Source of the DNA: Actinomycetota bacterium
GTDB taxonomy: Bacteria > Actinomycetota > Actinomycetes > Nanopelagicales > Nanopelagicaceae
Assembly (NCBI GenBank): GCA_947372165.1
Contig: CANBSP010000010.1
Span: 1 to 45,370 of the forward strand
Length of the DNA: 45,370 bases
Direction: 5' to 3'
Part shown: positions 31,760 to 40,324 of the stretch, one piece after another
Numbering within the stretch: position 1 is the first letter of the stretch
Layout: every line of letters starts with the position of its first letter
Position numbers and translations under genes: made by a program
Notes under the pieces: generated by a model
Told to the model about the DNA's origin: nothing
The model's database searches: none
What the model saw: the letters and a program-made list of their open reading frames with translations, nothing else

Positions 31760-33463
31760 ATGATGAAAAAAGATGAAAACTGGTGGCGCCAAGCGGCCAT
31801 CTATCAGATCTATCCCCGCTCCTTTAAGGATTCAGATGGCGATGGTCTCGGCGACATTAGAGGAATTACCGAAGGTGCCAAATACCTGAAGTCCTTGAGT
31901 CTTGATGCGGTCTGGCTCTCACCTTTCTATCCATCGGCGCTCGCTGATGGTGGTTATGACGTTGCTGATTATCGCAATGTCGATCCACGTCTTGGCACAC
32001 TGAAAGATTTCGATGCGATGCTCAAAGCTTTGCATGCCGAAGGAATTCGCGTCTTCGTCGATATCGTCCCTAACCATTCATCAGATCAACATGTCTGGTT
32101 CCAAGAAGCGCTCGCTTCCAAGCCAGGATCAAAGGCGCGTGCTCGTTACATCTTCCGTGATGGCCGCGGAAAAAATGGCGAACTCCCACCGAATGAATTT
32201 GTTTCGCACTTCGCACCATCTGCCTGGACCCGGTCGAAGAATCCAGATGGCACATGGGGTCAGTGGTACTTCCACCTCTTCGCACCAGAACAGCCAGATT
32301 TCAACTGGGATAACCGCGAAGTTCAACTAGATTTCTTAAAGACCCTGAAGTTCTGGTCTGATCGTGGCGTTGATGGCTTCCGCATCGATGTCGCGCATGC
32401 GCTGAAGAAAGATTTCAAGCGCTTTGGTCACGAACATTCAAAGAAAGACACCATGACCATTTCGACTACCGGTCGCGATATTCTCTTTGATCGCGATGAA
32501 GTCCATGGGATCTATCGCGAATGGCGCAAGCTCTTCAATCAATATAACCCACCACGTGTTGCGGTCGCAGAGGCATATGTTCCAGCAGTACGACGCGTTC
32601 TCTACGCGACGCCAGATGAACTCGGACAGGCATTTAACTTCGATCTACTCGGTGCTAAATACTCAGCTAAAGATTTCAAACGAATTGTTACCGAGAACAT
32701 TGCACTGGCTGCGCAGTCCGGTTCATCATCGACCTGGGTTCTTAATAACCACGATGTCGTCCGTACCGTCACGAAGTATGGTCTTCCTGATGGCACTGAT
32801 TTCAGCCAATATCTTCTCTCCGATGGCACATCAGCACCGCTTAACCTTGAATTAGGCCAACGCCGAGCACGTGCCGCAGCGATGTTCATCATGGCCTTGC
32901 CAGGATGTACCTATATCTATCAAGGCGAAGAACTCGGCCTCTTTGAAGTCGCCGATCTCAAGCATGCCGATCTCCAGGATCCAACCTGGAAGCGCAACGT
33001 GGTCCTGAAGCGTCAACGCGTCTTCTTCAAGCGCAATAACAAAGTCATCAATGGTGTTGCAGAGATCCATCTCGAGAAGGGTCGCGATGGTTGTCGTGTG
33101 CCACTACCGTGGACAGCATCTGGTCCATCCTTTGGATTCGGAAGAGGGAAGGGGCACCTACCTCAACCGTTGGCATTTGGAACACTCTCGATGCAGACCC
33201 AATCGAAGATCAAGGGATCCACTCTTGATATTTATCGCACCGCACTGAAGCTTCGCAAGAAGTTACAGACAACAGAAGAGTTTGAATGGGTAAAGACTGG
33301 CGATCCTCAGGTTGTGCACTTCAGCCGTAAGAATGGTTGGCATTGCATCACAAACTTTGATGGTGCCGATTTCACTCTACCGAAGGGTGAGATCTTGCAT
33401 TCCAGCAGCCCACTCAAGGGTCGCAAACTTCCAAAGAACACAACCGTCTGGTTGAAGGCTTAA
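31760..33463 (+). CDS. GH13 alpha-glucosidase (second copy)
   Basis: This cytosolic GH13 enzyme of 567 residues is a paralogue of the 28995-30608 product. WWRQAAIYQIYPRSFKDSDG opens the barrel; GFRIDVAHAL gives nucleophile Asp210, VAEAYVP acid/base Glu271, and NNHDVVR stabiliser Asp332. Compared with the first copy it carries an insertion around residues 395-430 (DLKHADLQDPTW, then basic residues) before DGCRVPLPW, a known variable part of the family that shapes the substrate pocket. The two copies may therefore differ in linkage or chain length. Its TAA stop shares the TTAA tetramer with the converging dioxygenase gene. Confidence 0.93.
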   Translation: MMKKDENWWRQAAIYQIYPRSFKDSDGDGLGDIRGITEGAKYLKSLSLDAVWLSPFYPSALADGGYDVADYRNVDPRLGTLKDFDAMLKALHAEGIRVFVDIVPNHSSDQHVWFQEALASKPGSKARARYIFRDGRGKNGELPPNEFVSHFAPSAWTRSKNPDGTWGQWYFHLFAPEQPDFNWDNREVQLDFLKTLKFWSDRGVDGFRIDVAHALKKDFKRFGHEHSKKDTMTISTTGRDILFDRDEVHGIYREWRKLFNQYNPPRVAVAEAYVPAVRRVLYATPDELGQAFNFDLLGAKYSAKDFKRIVTENIALAAQSGSSSTWVLNNHDVVRTVTKYGLPDGTDFSQYLLSDGTSAPLNLELGQRRARAAAMFIMALPGCTYIYQGEELGLFEVADLKHADLQDPTWKRNVVLKRQRVFFKRNNKVINGVAEIHLEKGRDGCRVPLPWTASGPSFGFGRGKGHLPQPLAFGTLSMQTQSKIKGSTLDIYRTALKLRKKLQTTEEFEWVKTGDPQVVHFSRKNGWHCITNFDGADFTLPKGEILHSSSPLKGRKLPKNTTVWLKA

Positions 33464-34251
33464 AGCTGATCTCGAATCTGCCATAGATCTGGAAAGACTG
33501 GATGAAAGAGTGTGCTGCTGAGGTAGCCCACTCCCGATGATCCACCAGTCCCAGATTTATGGCCGATCGTTCTCTCCACCATCTTCACATGGCGATAGCG
33601 CCACTCTTGTAAACCTTCATCAATATCGAGTAATCGTTCGCAGACCATTGCACCTTCTGGGTCGCTCTTATGTAATGAAATAAGAGCTTTCTGCACATCG
33701 TCATTAGGTGTGTAGTGCTCTGAAAAATCACGATCTAAATAGGCTGCAGGAATAGTGAATCCGCGACCATTGATATAGACCAAAGTGCAATCCCAGATCG
33801 AGCGAATCTTCGTTAACTCTGCAACGGCTGCTTGATCGGCGGGTGGTAAGTGGCCAGCCATCTTGGCATCCCGGCGACCAAAGAGCGCTTCAACCATGCG
33901 AAATTGGGCTGATTGGAAGCCAGATGATGAAGCGAGACGATCTCTAAAAGAGTTGAACTGCAATGGCGTCATCGTCTCCAAGATGTCTACTTGTGAGACT
34001 AAGACCTTGAGGATCGTGCGAACGCGCCCCAGTGTTGCGAGTGCTGGATATGTCTTACCCGCTTCAATATCGATTGCTGCACGCTTTATCTCGTGGATAA
34101 GTTGTTTGAACCAGAGCTCGTATGTCTGATGGATAATGATAAAGAGCATCTCATCATGTTCGGGGCCATCTGAGAGCGGACATTGCAGTTGAAGAAGTTC
34201 ATCGACAGCCAGGTATGAGCTGTAGGTCAGTGCTGCATCAAACTCACTCAC
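33460..34251 (-). CDS. kynA: tryptophan 2,3-dioxygenase
   Basis: This heme enzyme opens the indole ring of tryptophan to N-formylkynurenine. FIIIHQTYELWFKQLIHE contains the distal His, and the C-terminus has RHVKMVERTIG, whose His is the proximal heme ligand, followed by KSGTGGSSGVGYL. At 263 residues it is of bacterial size. It overlaps the kynureninase gene by four bases and is the second gene of that operon. No kynurenine formamidase lies in the window; the formyl group must be removed by an enzyme encoded elsewhere or spontaneously. Confidence 0.95.
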   Translation of the reverse strand: MSEFDAALTYSSYLAVDELLQLQCPLSDGPEHDEMLFIIIHQTYELWFKQLIHEIKRAAIDIEAGKTYPALATLGRVRTILKVLVSQVDILETMTPLQFNSFRDRLASSSGFQSAQFRMVEALFGRRDAKMAGHLPPADQAAVAELTKIRSIWDCTLVYINGRGFTIPAAYLDRDFSEHYTPNDDVQKALISLHKSDPEGAMVCERLLDIDEGLQEWRYRHVKMVERTIGHKSGTGGSSGVGYLSSTLFHPVFPDLWQIRDQL

Positions 34252-35531
34252 GATACGCGCTGCGATTCAACGGAGATCTTCTCGTATTGGCGGGTACTTA
34301 CTAGGTCGCGTAACCGCTGGAAACCATCCCATACTTCAACATAACTTGTTGGGAGTGGGCTAATCGCGACGCGTACGGAATTTGGTTCGCGATAATCAGG
34401 GATCACGTGAGCAAATTGTCGAAGTGCTACTGCAATGCGCTTAGCTTCTGGATGCACCAGTGAGATATGCCCGCCGCGTTCTTTCGCATCGCGAGATGTA
34501 TTCAAAGTGAAGCCAAGTGGTGCAAGCCATGCATCAAAGAGATCGATCATCATCTCTGTGCCCTTTGCTGCTTTCGCTGCGATGGCATCGATACCAGCTG
34601 CTTCGATGATCTCGAATGAGGCCTTGATAGCGCGCAGCCCCATGATCGATGGGCTGGCGATCTGGAATCCGCGAATATCGCTGCTCTTCTCAAAGGTGGC
34701 GCCCATTGCGAATTGATCTTTTTGGGCAAACCAACCTTGGATTGGCACCTGAAGTTCGGCCTGCATCCGCTTGGCGACATAGAGCCAAGCCGGAGCACCA
34801 GGGCCGGAATTGCCATACTTATAAGTGCAACCCACTGCAAGGTCGACGCCATTAGCATCAAAGTTCATCTCGATTGCACCAACTGCATGAGATGCATCCC
34901 AGACGACAAGTGCGCCATGAGCGCGGCAGAGATCAGTGAGACCTTTAATGTCGTTGCGAGCACCAGATCGATATTGAATAACTTCAAGCGTCACTACAGC
35001 CACATCATCAGAGAGATATTTTTTTAGGATCTCTGGCGTGATGCGCTCGTGTGCTGCTTCGCTGCCATCTTCATTATTAATCGTGATGAGTTTTAGGCCA
35101 AGGCTGTCTGCATAGCCTTGCAAGATGTAGCGATCGGTCGGGAAGTTTGCGGCGTCGACGATAATCGTCTTGCGATCTGGGCGGGCACGAAGCGCTGCTC
35201 CAATGAGTTGATAGAAATTCACCGATGTTGTGTCACAGGCTAGGACCTGACCTTCGGCTGCACCGAGTGCCGCGCGTCCGATTAGATTGCCAGTCGGTTG
35301 CGCCTCATCGATCCAATGCGACCATCCCTCAACAACTTCGGTCGCCCACTCTTCGAGTAAGAAATTATTGATCGCCGTGACAGTCTTCTTAGGAAGTCGG
35401 CCGAGTGAATTGCCATCGAGGTAACAGATCTCAGGGGTGTTATTTATGAACTCATCGCGGAACTTTGCGAGTGGATCATTTCGATCTAATTCGAGCGCAT
35501 ATTCGCGATCTGTAACAGGTGAAGTGGCCAT
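34248..35531 (-). CDS. kynU: kynureninase
   Basis: This PLP enzyme of 427 residues cleaves kynurenine to anthranilate and alanine (or 3-hydroxykynurenine to 3-hydroxyanthranilate). CTYKYGNSGPGAPAWLYV holds the PLP lysine; VWDASHAVGAIEM carries the cofactor-binding Asp, and CYLDGNSLGRLP is the conserved N-terminal segment. The usual Leu after TYKY is Gly here. With the dioxygenase it forms a short tryptophan-breakdown operon. TAGGGT six bases before the ATG suggests a leaderless transcript; the divergent ABC-F gene starts only 36 bases away. Confidence 0.95.
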   Translation of the reverse strand: MATSPVTDREYALELDRNDPLAKFRDEFINNTPEICYLDGNSLGRLPKKTVTAINNFLLEEWATEVVEGWSHWIDEAQPTGNLIGRAALGAAEGQVLACDTTSVNFYQLIGAALRARPDRKTIIVDAANFPTDRYILQGYADSLGLKLITINNEDGSEAAHERITPEILKKYLSDDVAVVTLEVIQYRSGARNDIKGLTDLCRAHGALVVWDASHAVGAIEMNFDANGVDLAVGCTYKYGNSGPGAPAWLYVAKRMQAELQVPIQGWFAQKDQFAMGATFEKSSDIRGFQIASPSIMGLRAIKASFEIIEAAGIDAIAAKAAKGTEMMIDLFDAWLAPLGFTLNTSRDAKERGGHISLVHPEAKRIAVALRQFAHVIPDYREPNSVRVAISPLPTSYVEVWDGFQRLRDLVSTRQYEKISVESQRVS

Positions 35532-35537
35532 TTCCTT

Positions 35538-35543
35538 ACCCTA
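35538..35543 (-). promoter_or_regulatory. -10 element of kynU (leaderless)
   Basis: TAGGGT on the minus strand, six bases (aaggaa), then the kynU ATG. It lies about where the -35 of the opposing promoter would be. Confidence 0.5.
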
Positions 35544-35555
35544 CCCCCGCTCGAA

Positions 35556-35561
35556 TAGAAT
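35556..35561 (+). promoter_or_regulatory. -10 element of the ABC-F gene (leaderless, GTG start)
   Basis: TAGAAT, six bases (ccccta), then GTG 35568. No ribosome binding site is present. Confidence 0.6.
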
Positions 35562-35567
35562 CCCCTA

Positions 35568-37346
35568 GTGGCTGCGAAGAATTTAATTAACCTAGAAGCG
35601 GTCTCAAAGTCCTTTGGTATCAAGCCACTTCTGGAGAGCGTCTCCCTCGGTATTAATGCCGGTGAGCGCATCGGAGTTGTCGGTCGCAATGGTGGCGGTA
35701 AATCCACTCTCATGAAGGTGCTTGCTGGAATCGAGCCAGCAGATAGTGGACGAGTGGCCCAAGGATCATCACTGTCGATGGGAATATTGAGCCAATCAGA
35801 TAGTGCTGCAGCAGGTGCGACCGTTCGTGATGTGGTCTTAGGTCAGACCGAGAAGCACGAGTGGGCATCAAATGCCGATATTCGCGAGATCTTTACCGGC
35901 CTCTTCGGTGGTTTTGATGATCATCTCTTGGATCGAGATTTTCACTCACTCAGTGGTGGCGAACGCCGCCGCGTTAATCTAGCCAAGCTCTTGGTTGCAG
36001 ATCTTGATCTCTTGCTTCTTGATGAACCTACAAACCACTTAGATGTCGAAGGCGTTGCCTGGCTCGCCGAACATATTAAGGGTCGGCCCGAGTTAGCAGT
36101 CATGGTTATCACACACGATCGTTGGTTCTTGGATGAGATATCCGAACAGATTTGGGAAGTCGTTGATGGTCAGATAAAGACTTATGAAGGTGGATACTCA
36201 GCCTTTGTCTTATCAAAGGCTGAGCGATCACGACAGATGAGCGTTGAAGATAGCAAGCGCAATATGTTGATCCGAAAAGAACTTGCTTGGTTACGTCGCG
36301 GTGCACCCGCACGGACAGCGAAGCCAAAGTTTAGAATCGAAGCAGCGAATACACTGATTGCGAATGAGCCACCGCCACGTAACGAAGCCGAGCTCTTGAA
36401 TTTCGCACAGAACCGACTCGGAAATACGGTCTATGAGTTACACCAAGCTGATATCAAAGCTGGCGATAAGGAATTACTTAAAGATATTTATTGGAATCTC
36501 GGACCGGGCGATCGCATCGGAATTGTTGGCGTCAATGGTGCCGGTAAGACAACTCTGATTCGGACTTTGATCGGTGAGAACAAGGTGAGCGCCGGCAAGC
36601 TGGTCACCGGCGTTACGGTGAAACCGGCCTATCTCTCCCAGCATTTAGAGGAGTTAGATCCAACCTGGCGGGTACTCGAGGCGGTCGAGAAAGTCGCGAA
36701 TCGAGTTCAACTCGGCAACGGTAAAGAACTGAGCGCCTCTCAATTATGCGAACGTCTTGGGTTCTCTAAAGATGCCCAGTGGACACCCGTTGGAGATCTC
36801 TCAGGTGGTGAGAGACGGCGCCTGCAGCTCACACGTCTTCTGATGGATAGCCCGAATGTCTTGATTCTCGATGAGCCGACCAATGACTTCGATGTCGAGA
36901 CCCTTACCGCTTTGGAAGATCTCTTAGATTCATTCGGCGGGACGATGCTTGTGATCTCGCACGATCGATACTTCCTCGAACGCGTCTGCGATCGTTTTGT
37001 TGGATTGCTCGGTAACAAGACTCTGCGAGATCTGCCTGGCGGGGTAGATCAGTACCTGCAGCTGCGTCGATCAAGCAAAAGTCCAGAGCCCGCCGCTAAA
37101 GGATCTGGTGGCGTATCGAATGCGGCGTTGCAACGTGATCTTAAGAAAGAGATCACCAAACTTGATCGCCAGATGGAGAAGGCGGCGATCGAGCACGCTA
37201 ATTTGTTGGGCGAACAAGCAGAGTTCGCGATGGATTACGAGAAGTTGGCAGCGGTATCCAAGTTGTTAGAAGAGAACATTGCCCGAAGCGCCGAACTCGA
37301 AGAGCAATGGTTAATCGCAACCACGGCCTTAGAAGAGTTGGGTTAA
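35568..37346 (+). CDS. uup: ABC-F ATPase, Uup-like
   Basis: This soluble ATPase of 592 residues has two ABC domains and no membrane part, so it acts on ribosomes or nucleic acids rather than in transport. Domain 1: GRNGGGKSTLMK, LSGGERRRVNLAKLL, LLDEPTNHLD. Domain 2: GVNGAGKTTLIR, LSGGERRRLQLTRLL, ILDEPTNDFD. The Asp-Phe in the second Walker B (TNDFD) is typical of Uup. The C-terminal 85 residues are predicted coiled coil (LKKEITKLDRQMEKA), also as in Uup. The start is GTG 35568, set by the -10 spacing. It converges on the malic enzyme gene and shares TTAA with it. Confidence 0.92.
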   Translation: MAAKNLINLEAVSKSFGIKPLLESVSLGINAGERIGVVGRNGGGKSTLMKVLAGIEPADSGRVAQGSSLSMGILSQSDSAAAGATVRDVVLGQTEKHEWASNADIREIFTGLFGGFDDHLLDRDFHSLSGGERRRVNLAKLLVADLDLLLLDEPTNHLDVEGVAWLAEHIKGRPELAVMVITHDRWFLDEISEQIWEVVDGQIKTYEGGYSAFVLSKAERSRQMSVEDSKRNMLIRKELAWLRRGAPARTAKPKFRIEAANTLIANEPPPRNEAELLNFAQNRLGNTVYELHQADIKAGDKELLKDIYWNLGPGDRIGIVGVNGAGKTTLIRTLIGENKVSAGKLVTGVTVKPAYLSQHLEELDPTWRVLEAVEKVANRVQLGNGKELSASQLCERLGFSKDAQWTPVGDLSGGERRRLQLTRLLMDSPNVLILDEPTNDFDVETLTALEDLLDSFGGTMLVISHDRYFLERVCDRFVGLLGNKTLRDLPGGVDQYLQLRRSSKSPEPAAKGSGGVSNAALQRDLKKEITKLDRQMEKAAIEHANLLGEQAEFAMDYEKLAAVSKLLEENIARSAELEEQWLIATTALEELG

Positions 37347-37353
37347 CCGAACT
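37336..37353. repeat. palindrome over shared stop codons of uup and malic enzyme
   Basis: AGTT-g-GGTTAACC-g-AACT is an 18-base palindrome broken by one mismatched pair; its centre TTAA provides the stop codons of both converging genes. It may act as a small terminator or be a by-product of the shared stops. Confidence 0.45.
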
Positions 37354-38659
37354 TTCTGACGGCGGCCGCAACATCTGCAACAACGCGTGGATCAAAGACG
37401 CTCGGAATAATGAAGTTAGCGTTGAGTTGATCGGCCGAGACACATTGGCTAATCGCATCTGATGCTGCCACTAACATCGCATCAGTAATCTTTGTAATAC
37501 GGCCATCAAGTAAGCCGCGGAAGATGCCAGGAAATGCCAGGACATTGTTGATCTGGTTGGGTTGATCACTGCGACCGGTCGCAACAACCGCAGCATATTT
37601 GCGAGCAATCACTGGATCAATTTCTGGATCAGGATTAGCGAGAGCAAAGACGATTGATCCCGCAGCCATTGATTTCACATCTTCTTCAGTGATGACATTG
37701 GGTGCGCTCACACCAATAAAGATATCGGCACCGGCCATCGCATCATGGATAGTCCCTTGGTAATCGCCCACAGCACCTGTGATATCGAAGGCGAGAATTG
37801 AGGTCGCACCTGCTGTTCGCAATAGATTGGCGACGGCTGTACCAGCAGCACCTGCGCCACTCATCACGATCTTCGCCGATGCCAGATCCTTCTTCACAAA
37901 TTTCAAGGCGTTCTTTAATGCAGCTAAGACAACGATCGCTGTTCCATGTTGATCATCATGAAAGACCGGGATATCGAGCAGGTCGCGAAGACGAGCCTCG
38001 ATCTCAAAACAACGAGGTGCTGAAATATCCTCTAGGTTAATGCCGCCATAGACCGGAGCGATGATCTGAACGGTACGGACAATCTCTTCAACATCTTGGG
38101 TATCGAGGCAGACTGGCCAGGCATCGACATCTGCAAAGCGCTTAAAGAGCGCAGCCTTTCCTTCCATAACAGGCAGGGCTGCAGCAGGACCAATGTTTCC
38201 AAGGCCAAGAACAGCAGAGCCATCGGTGACGACTGCGACAGTATTGCGCTTGATTGTCAGGCGGCGGGCATCAGATGGATCGTTAGCAATCGCTTGGCTA
38301 ATGCGGGCAACACCTGGTGTGTAGGCGCGGGAGAGATCATCGCGGGTCTTGAGTGGCACCTTTGATTGAATCTCAATCTTGCCACCGAGGTGGAGAAGGA
38401 AGGTTCGATCTGAAACTTTGCGGACGGTGAGATCCGGGCGCAGGGAGATTGCGGCACTAATCGCTTCGGCATGGTCGGCATCGATTGCATCGCAGGTTAC
38501 GTCAATGACGACGCGATCTAGATGAGATTCGACGACATCGAGTGCGGTGATGCTTGCACCTGCAGCGACAATTGCATTCGTTACTTCTGCAACAGGTTGG
38601 GCGGAAGGTGGACCTTCAACTCGGATAGTGATTCCGTAGCCGGGGCTTGTTGATGACAT
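37343..38659 (-). CDS. malic enzyme with N-terminal ACT domain
   Basis: This enzyme decarboxylates malate to pyruvate with NAD or NADP. An ACT-like domain (about residues 8-82) precedes the catalytic part and may bind an allosteric amino acid. The core shows SRAYTPGVARI with the catalytic Tyr, FHDDQHGTAIV with metal-binding Asp residues, and GAGAAGTAVANLL as the dinucleotide fold. At 438 residues it is of the short bacterial type. The ATG follows the upp stop without any gap (TAAATG), with GGAG inside the end of upp as ribosome binding site, so the two genes form an operon despite unrelated functions. Confidence 0.93.
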   Translation of the reverse strand: MSSTSPGYGITIRVEGPPSAQPVAEVTNAIVAAGASITALDVVESHLDRVVIDVTCDAIDADHAEAISAAISLRPDLTVRKVSDRTFLLHLGGKIEIQSKVPLKTRDDLSRAYTPGVARISQAIANDPSDARRLTIKRNTVAVVTDGSAVLGLGNIGPAAALPVMEGKAALFKRFADVDAWPVCLDTQDVEEIVRTVQIIAPVYGGINLEDISAPRCFEIEARLRDLLDIPVFHDDQHGTAIVVLAALKNALKFVKKDLASAKIVMSGAGAAGTAVANLLRTAGATSILAFDITGAVGDYQGTIHDAMAGADIFIGVSAPNVITEEDVKSMAAGSIVFALANPDPEIDPVIARKYAAVVATGRSDQPNQINNVLAFPGIFRGLLDGRITKITDAMLVAASDAISQCVSADQLNANFIIPSVFDPRVVADVAAAVRKFG

Positions 38660-39298
38660 TTATACAACTCCGTATAAGCGATCTCCTGCGTCACCAAGTC
38701 CTGGGACGATGTAACCGTGCTCGTTGAGTTTAGCGTCGACTGCGCCAGTCACCAATGTGATGTTGTGATCTTTATGCGCAAAAGCGGCTTCGACTGCAGC
38801 GATTCCTTCAGGAGCGCTCAAGATTGTAATCGCAATTACTTCGGTCGCACCGCGTTCGAAGAGATATTCCATCGCTGCGATGAGTGTGCCACCAGTAGCG
38901 AGCATCGGATCCAAGATAAAACATTGGCGCCCCTCTAAATTCTCGGGCAGGCGATTGGCATATGTTGATGCTTGGAGTGTGACGTGATCACGAACCATTC
39001 CAAGGAAGCCGACTTCAGCGGTCGGGATGAGGCGAACCATTCCTTCGAGCATGCCAAGGCCGGCACGAAGAATCGGCACAACAACCGGGCGAGGCTCAGC
39101 AAGTTCGATTCCCTCAAAGAGTGCGACCGGCGTCATGACTGTTGCTGGCGCAGTTTTGATATCGCGCGTCGCCTCGTAGGCGAGAAGTGTCACGATCTCT
39201 TCAGTTAATTGGCGAAAAGTTGGCGACTTCGTGTTCTGGTCGCGAAGAACGGTGAGCTTGTGGCCAATCAAGGGGTGCGCTGCTATGTGAATCTTCAT
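38660..39298 (-). CDS. upp: uracil phosphoribosyltransferase
   Basis: This pyrimidine-salvage enzyme joins uracil and PRPP to make [23 protein letters not shown] is the PRPP-binding loop, [18 protein letters not shown] is conserved, and [13 protein letters not shown] near the C-terminus binds uracil. At 212 residues it is of normal length. The promoter element TAGGCT lies six bases before the ATG and overlaps the -10 of the divergent tadA-associated gene, only 22 bases separating the two start codons. Confidence 0.96.
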   Translation of the reverse strand: MKIHIAAHPLIGHKLTVLRDQNTKSPTFRQLTEEIVTLLAYEATRDIKTAPATVMTPVALFEGIELAEPRPVVVPILRAGLGMLEGMVRLIPTAEVGFLGMVRDHVTLQASTYANRLPENLEGRQCFILDPMLATGGTLIAAMEYLFERGATEVIAITILSAPEGIAAVEAAFAHKDHNITLVTGAVDAKLNEHGYIVPGLGDAGDRLYGVV

Positions 39299-39304
39299 AT
39301 TCTG

Positions 39305-39310
39305 AGCCTA
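39305..39310 (-). promoter_or_regulatory. -10 element of upp (leaderless)
   Basis: TAGGCT on the minus strand, six bases (cagaat), then the upp ATG. Its last two positions on the plus strand (39309-39310) are also the first two of the opposing -10. Confidence 0.55.
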
Positions 39311-39314
39311 CTAT
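39309..39314 (+). promoter_or_regulatory. -10 element of the tadA-associated gene (leaderless)
   Basis: TACTAT, six bases (gagcac), then ATG 39321. It overlaps the upp -10 by two bases, so both promoters share one melted core. Confidence 0.6.
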
Positions 39315-39320
39315 GAGCAC

Positions 39321-39770
39321 ATGGCTAACGACATTGGTGTGGTTGCATGGCACGAAGATGGCCGCTGGTCGGTCGCCGAGCTCGCTACTGATGATCTGAC
39401 CGAGGTGATCGATCGCCTCAAAGGCCAGCGCACTAATGGTGGCGCCGTCGCGCTCATCTCTGTTGATGAAGATTTCTTCATCGTTGCCAGGGCCCTTGGC
39501 TCATCGCTCCAGATGATGATCAGCGATGTGACCTTTGCACTCGATAACGATCTCGCCGCTGACCTCGTTGATGTATTAGATCTGCCATTCCCAGAAGAAG
39601 ATGATGAATCACAGCCAGGTGGAGATATCGATCTACTCGTCGATCTCGGTGTGAATGTGATGGAGATTGAAGCGCTTGCATCAGATCCGGACTTATTCCC
39701 TGATGAGGCAATATCGGCAATCGCACATCGCCTTGGCTTCGGTGCACAGTTCGACGAACTTTATGATTGA
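39321..39770 (+). CDS. tRNA adenosine deaminase-associated protein
   Basis: This acidic protein of 149 residues begins MANDIGVVAWHEDGRW and has FPEEDDESQPGGDIDLLVDLGV in parts, as in the actinobacterial family encoded beside tadA. No catalytic motif is visible, and the molecular role is not established; it may assist TadA or act in nucleotide metabolism. Its end overlaps the tadA start by eight bases (ATGATTGA). Context: divergent from upp, followed by tadA and tRNA-Ser. Confidence 0.85.
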   Translation: MANDIGVVAWHEDGRWSVAELATDDLTEVIDRLKGQRTNGGAVALISVDEDFFIVARALGSSLQMMISDVTFALDNDLAADLVDVLDLPFPEEDDESQPGGDIDLLVDLGVNVMEIEALASDPDLFPDEAISAIAHRLGFGAQFDELYD

Positions 39771-40215
39771 TTTTAAGAAGGCGATGCTTGAAGCCCTTGA
39801 GGTCGCAGAGTCTGCAACCGCAAGTGGCGATGTCCCAGTAGGCGCGGTTGTTTTTAATGCAAATGGTCAGTTAGTTGGTGTCGGACATAATCTGCGCGAA
39901 CGTGACTGCGATCCAACAGCTCATGCCGAGATCATTGCAATGCGCGAAGCAGCACTTAAAGCTGGCACCTGGCGGTTAGATAATCACACACTTGTTGTCA
40001 CACTCGAACCTTGTGCGATGTGCGCAGGTGCAATTGCCCAAGCCCGCGTAAAGACTCTGGTCTTTGGTGCATGGGATGAGAAGGCCGGCGCGGTTGGTTC
40101 GGTCTGGGATATCTTGCGGGATCCGCGGGCGCTTCATCAGGTTGAAGTGGTCTCTGGCATCATGGAAGTTGAATGCGCAGAACTCCTCACGAACTTTTTT
40201 AAAGAACAGCGTTAG
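39763..40215 (+). CDS. tadA: tRNA-specific adenosine deaminase
   Basis: TadA deaminates adenosine 34 of tRNA-Arg(ACG) to inosine. It shows the zinc site HAEIIAM (His ligand and catalytic Glu) and LEPCAMCAGAI (two Cys ligands), plus VGAVVFNANG early in the fold. The product from ATG 39763 is 150 residues, the usual size; the frame stays open further upstream into the neighbouring gene, but the fold begins at MIDFKKAML. The eight-base overlap with the preceding gene indicates coupling. Confidence 0.94.
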   Translation: MIDFKKAMLEALEVAESATASGDVPVGAVVFNANGQLVGVGHNLRERDCDPTAHAEIIAMREAALKAGTWRLDNHTLVVTLEPCAMCAGAIAQARVKTLVFGAWDEKAGAVGSVWDILRDPRALHQVEVVSGIMEVECAELLTNFFKEQR

Positions 40216-40231
40216 ATGTAGGCTCGCCCAT

Positions 40232-40321
40232 GGTGGCGTGTCTGAGCGGCCGAAAGAGCACGCCTCGAAAGCGTGAGTGGGGGAAACTCCACCGTGGGTT
40301 CAAATCCCACCGCCACCGCCA
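40232..40321 (+). tRNA. tRNA-Ser (anticodon CGA)
   Basis: The acceptor stem pairs GGTGGCG with CGCCACC; the anticodon loop CTCGAAA between GCACGC and GCGTG reads UCG. The long variable arm expected of serine tRNAs (GAGTGGGGGAAACTCCAC region) is present, the T arm has GGTTCAAATC, and GCCA closes the 3' end. It follows tadA by 16 bases and ends three bases before the permease stop codon. Confidence 0.95.
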
Positions 40322-40324
40322 GAA

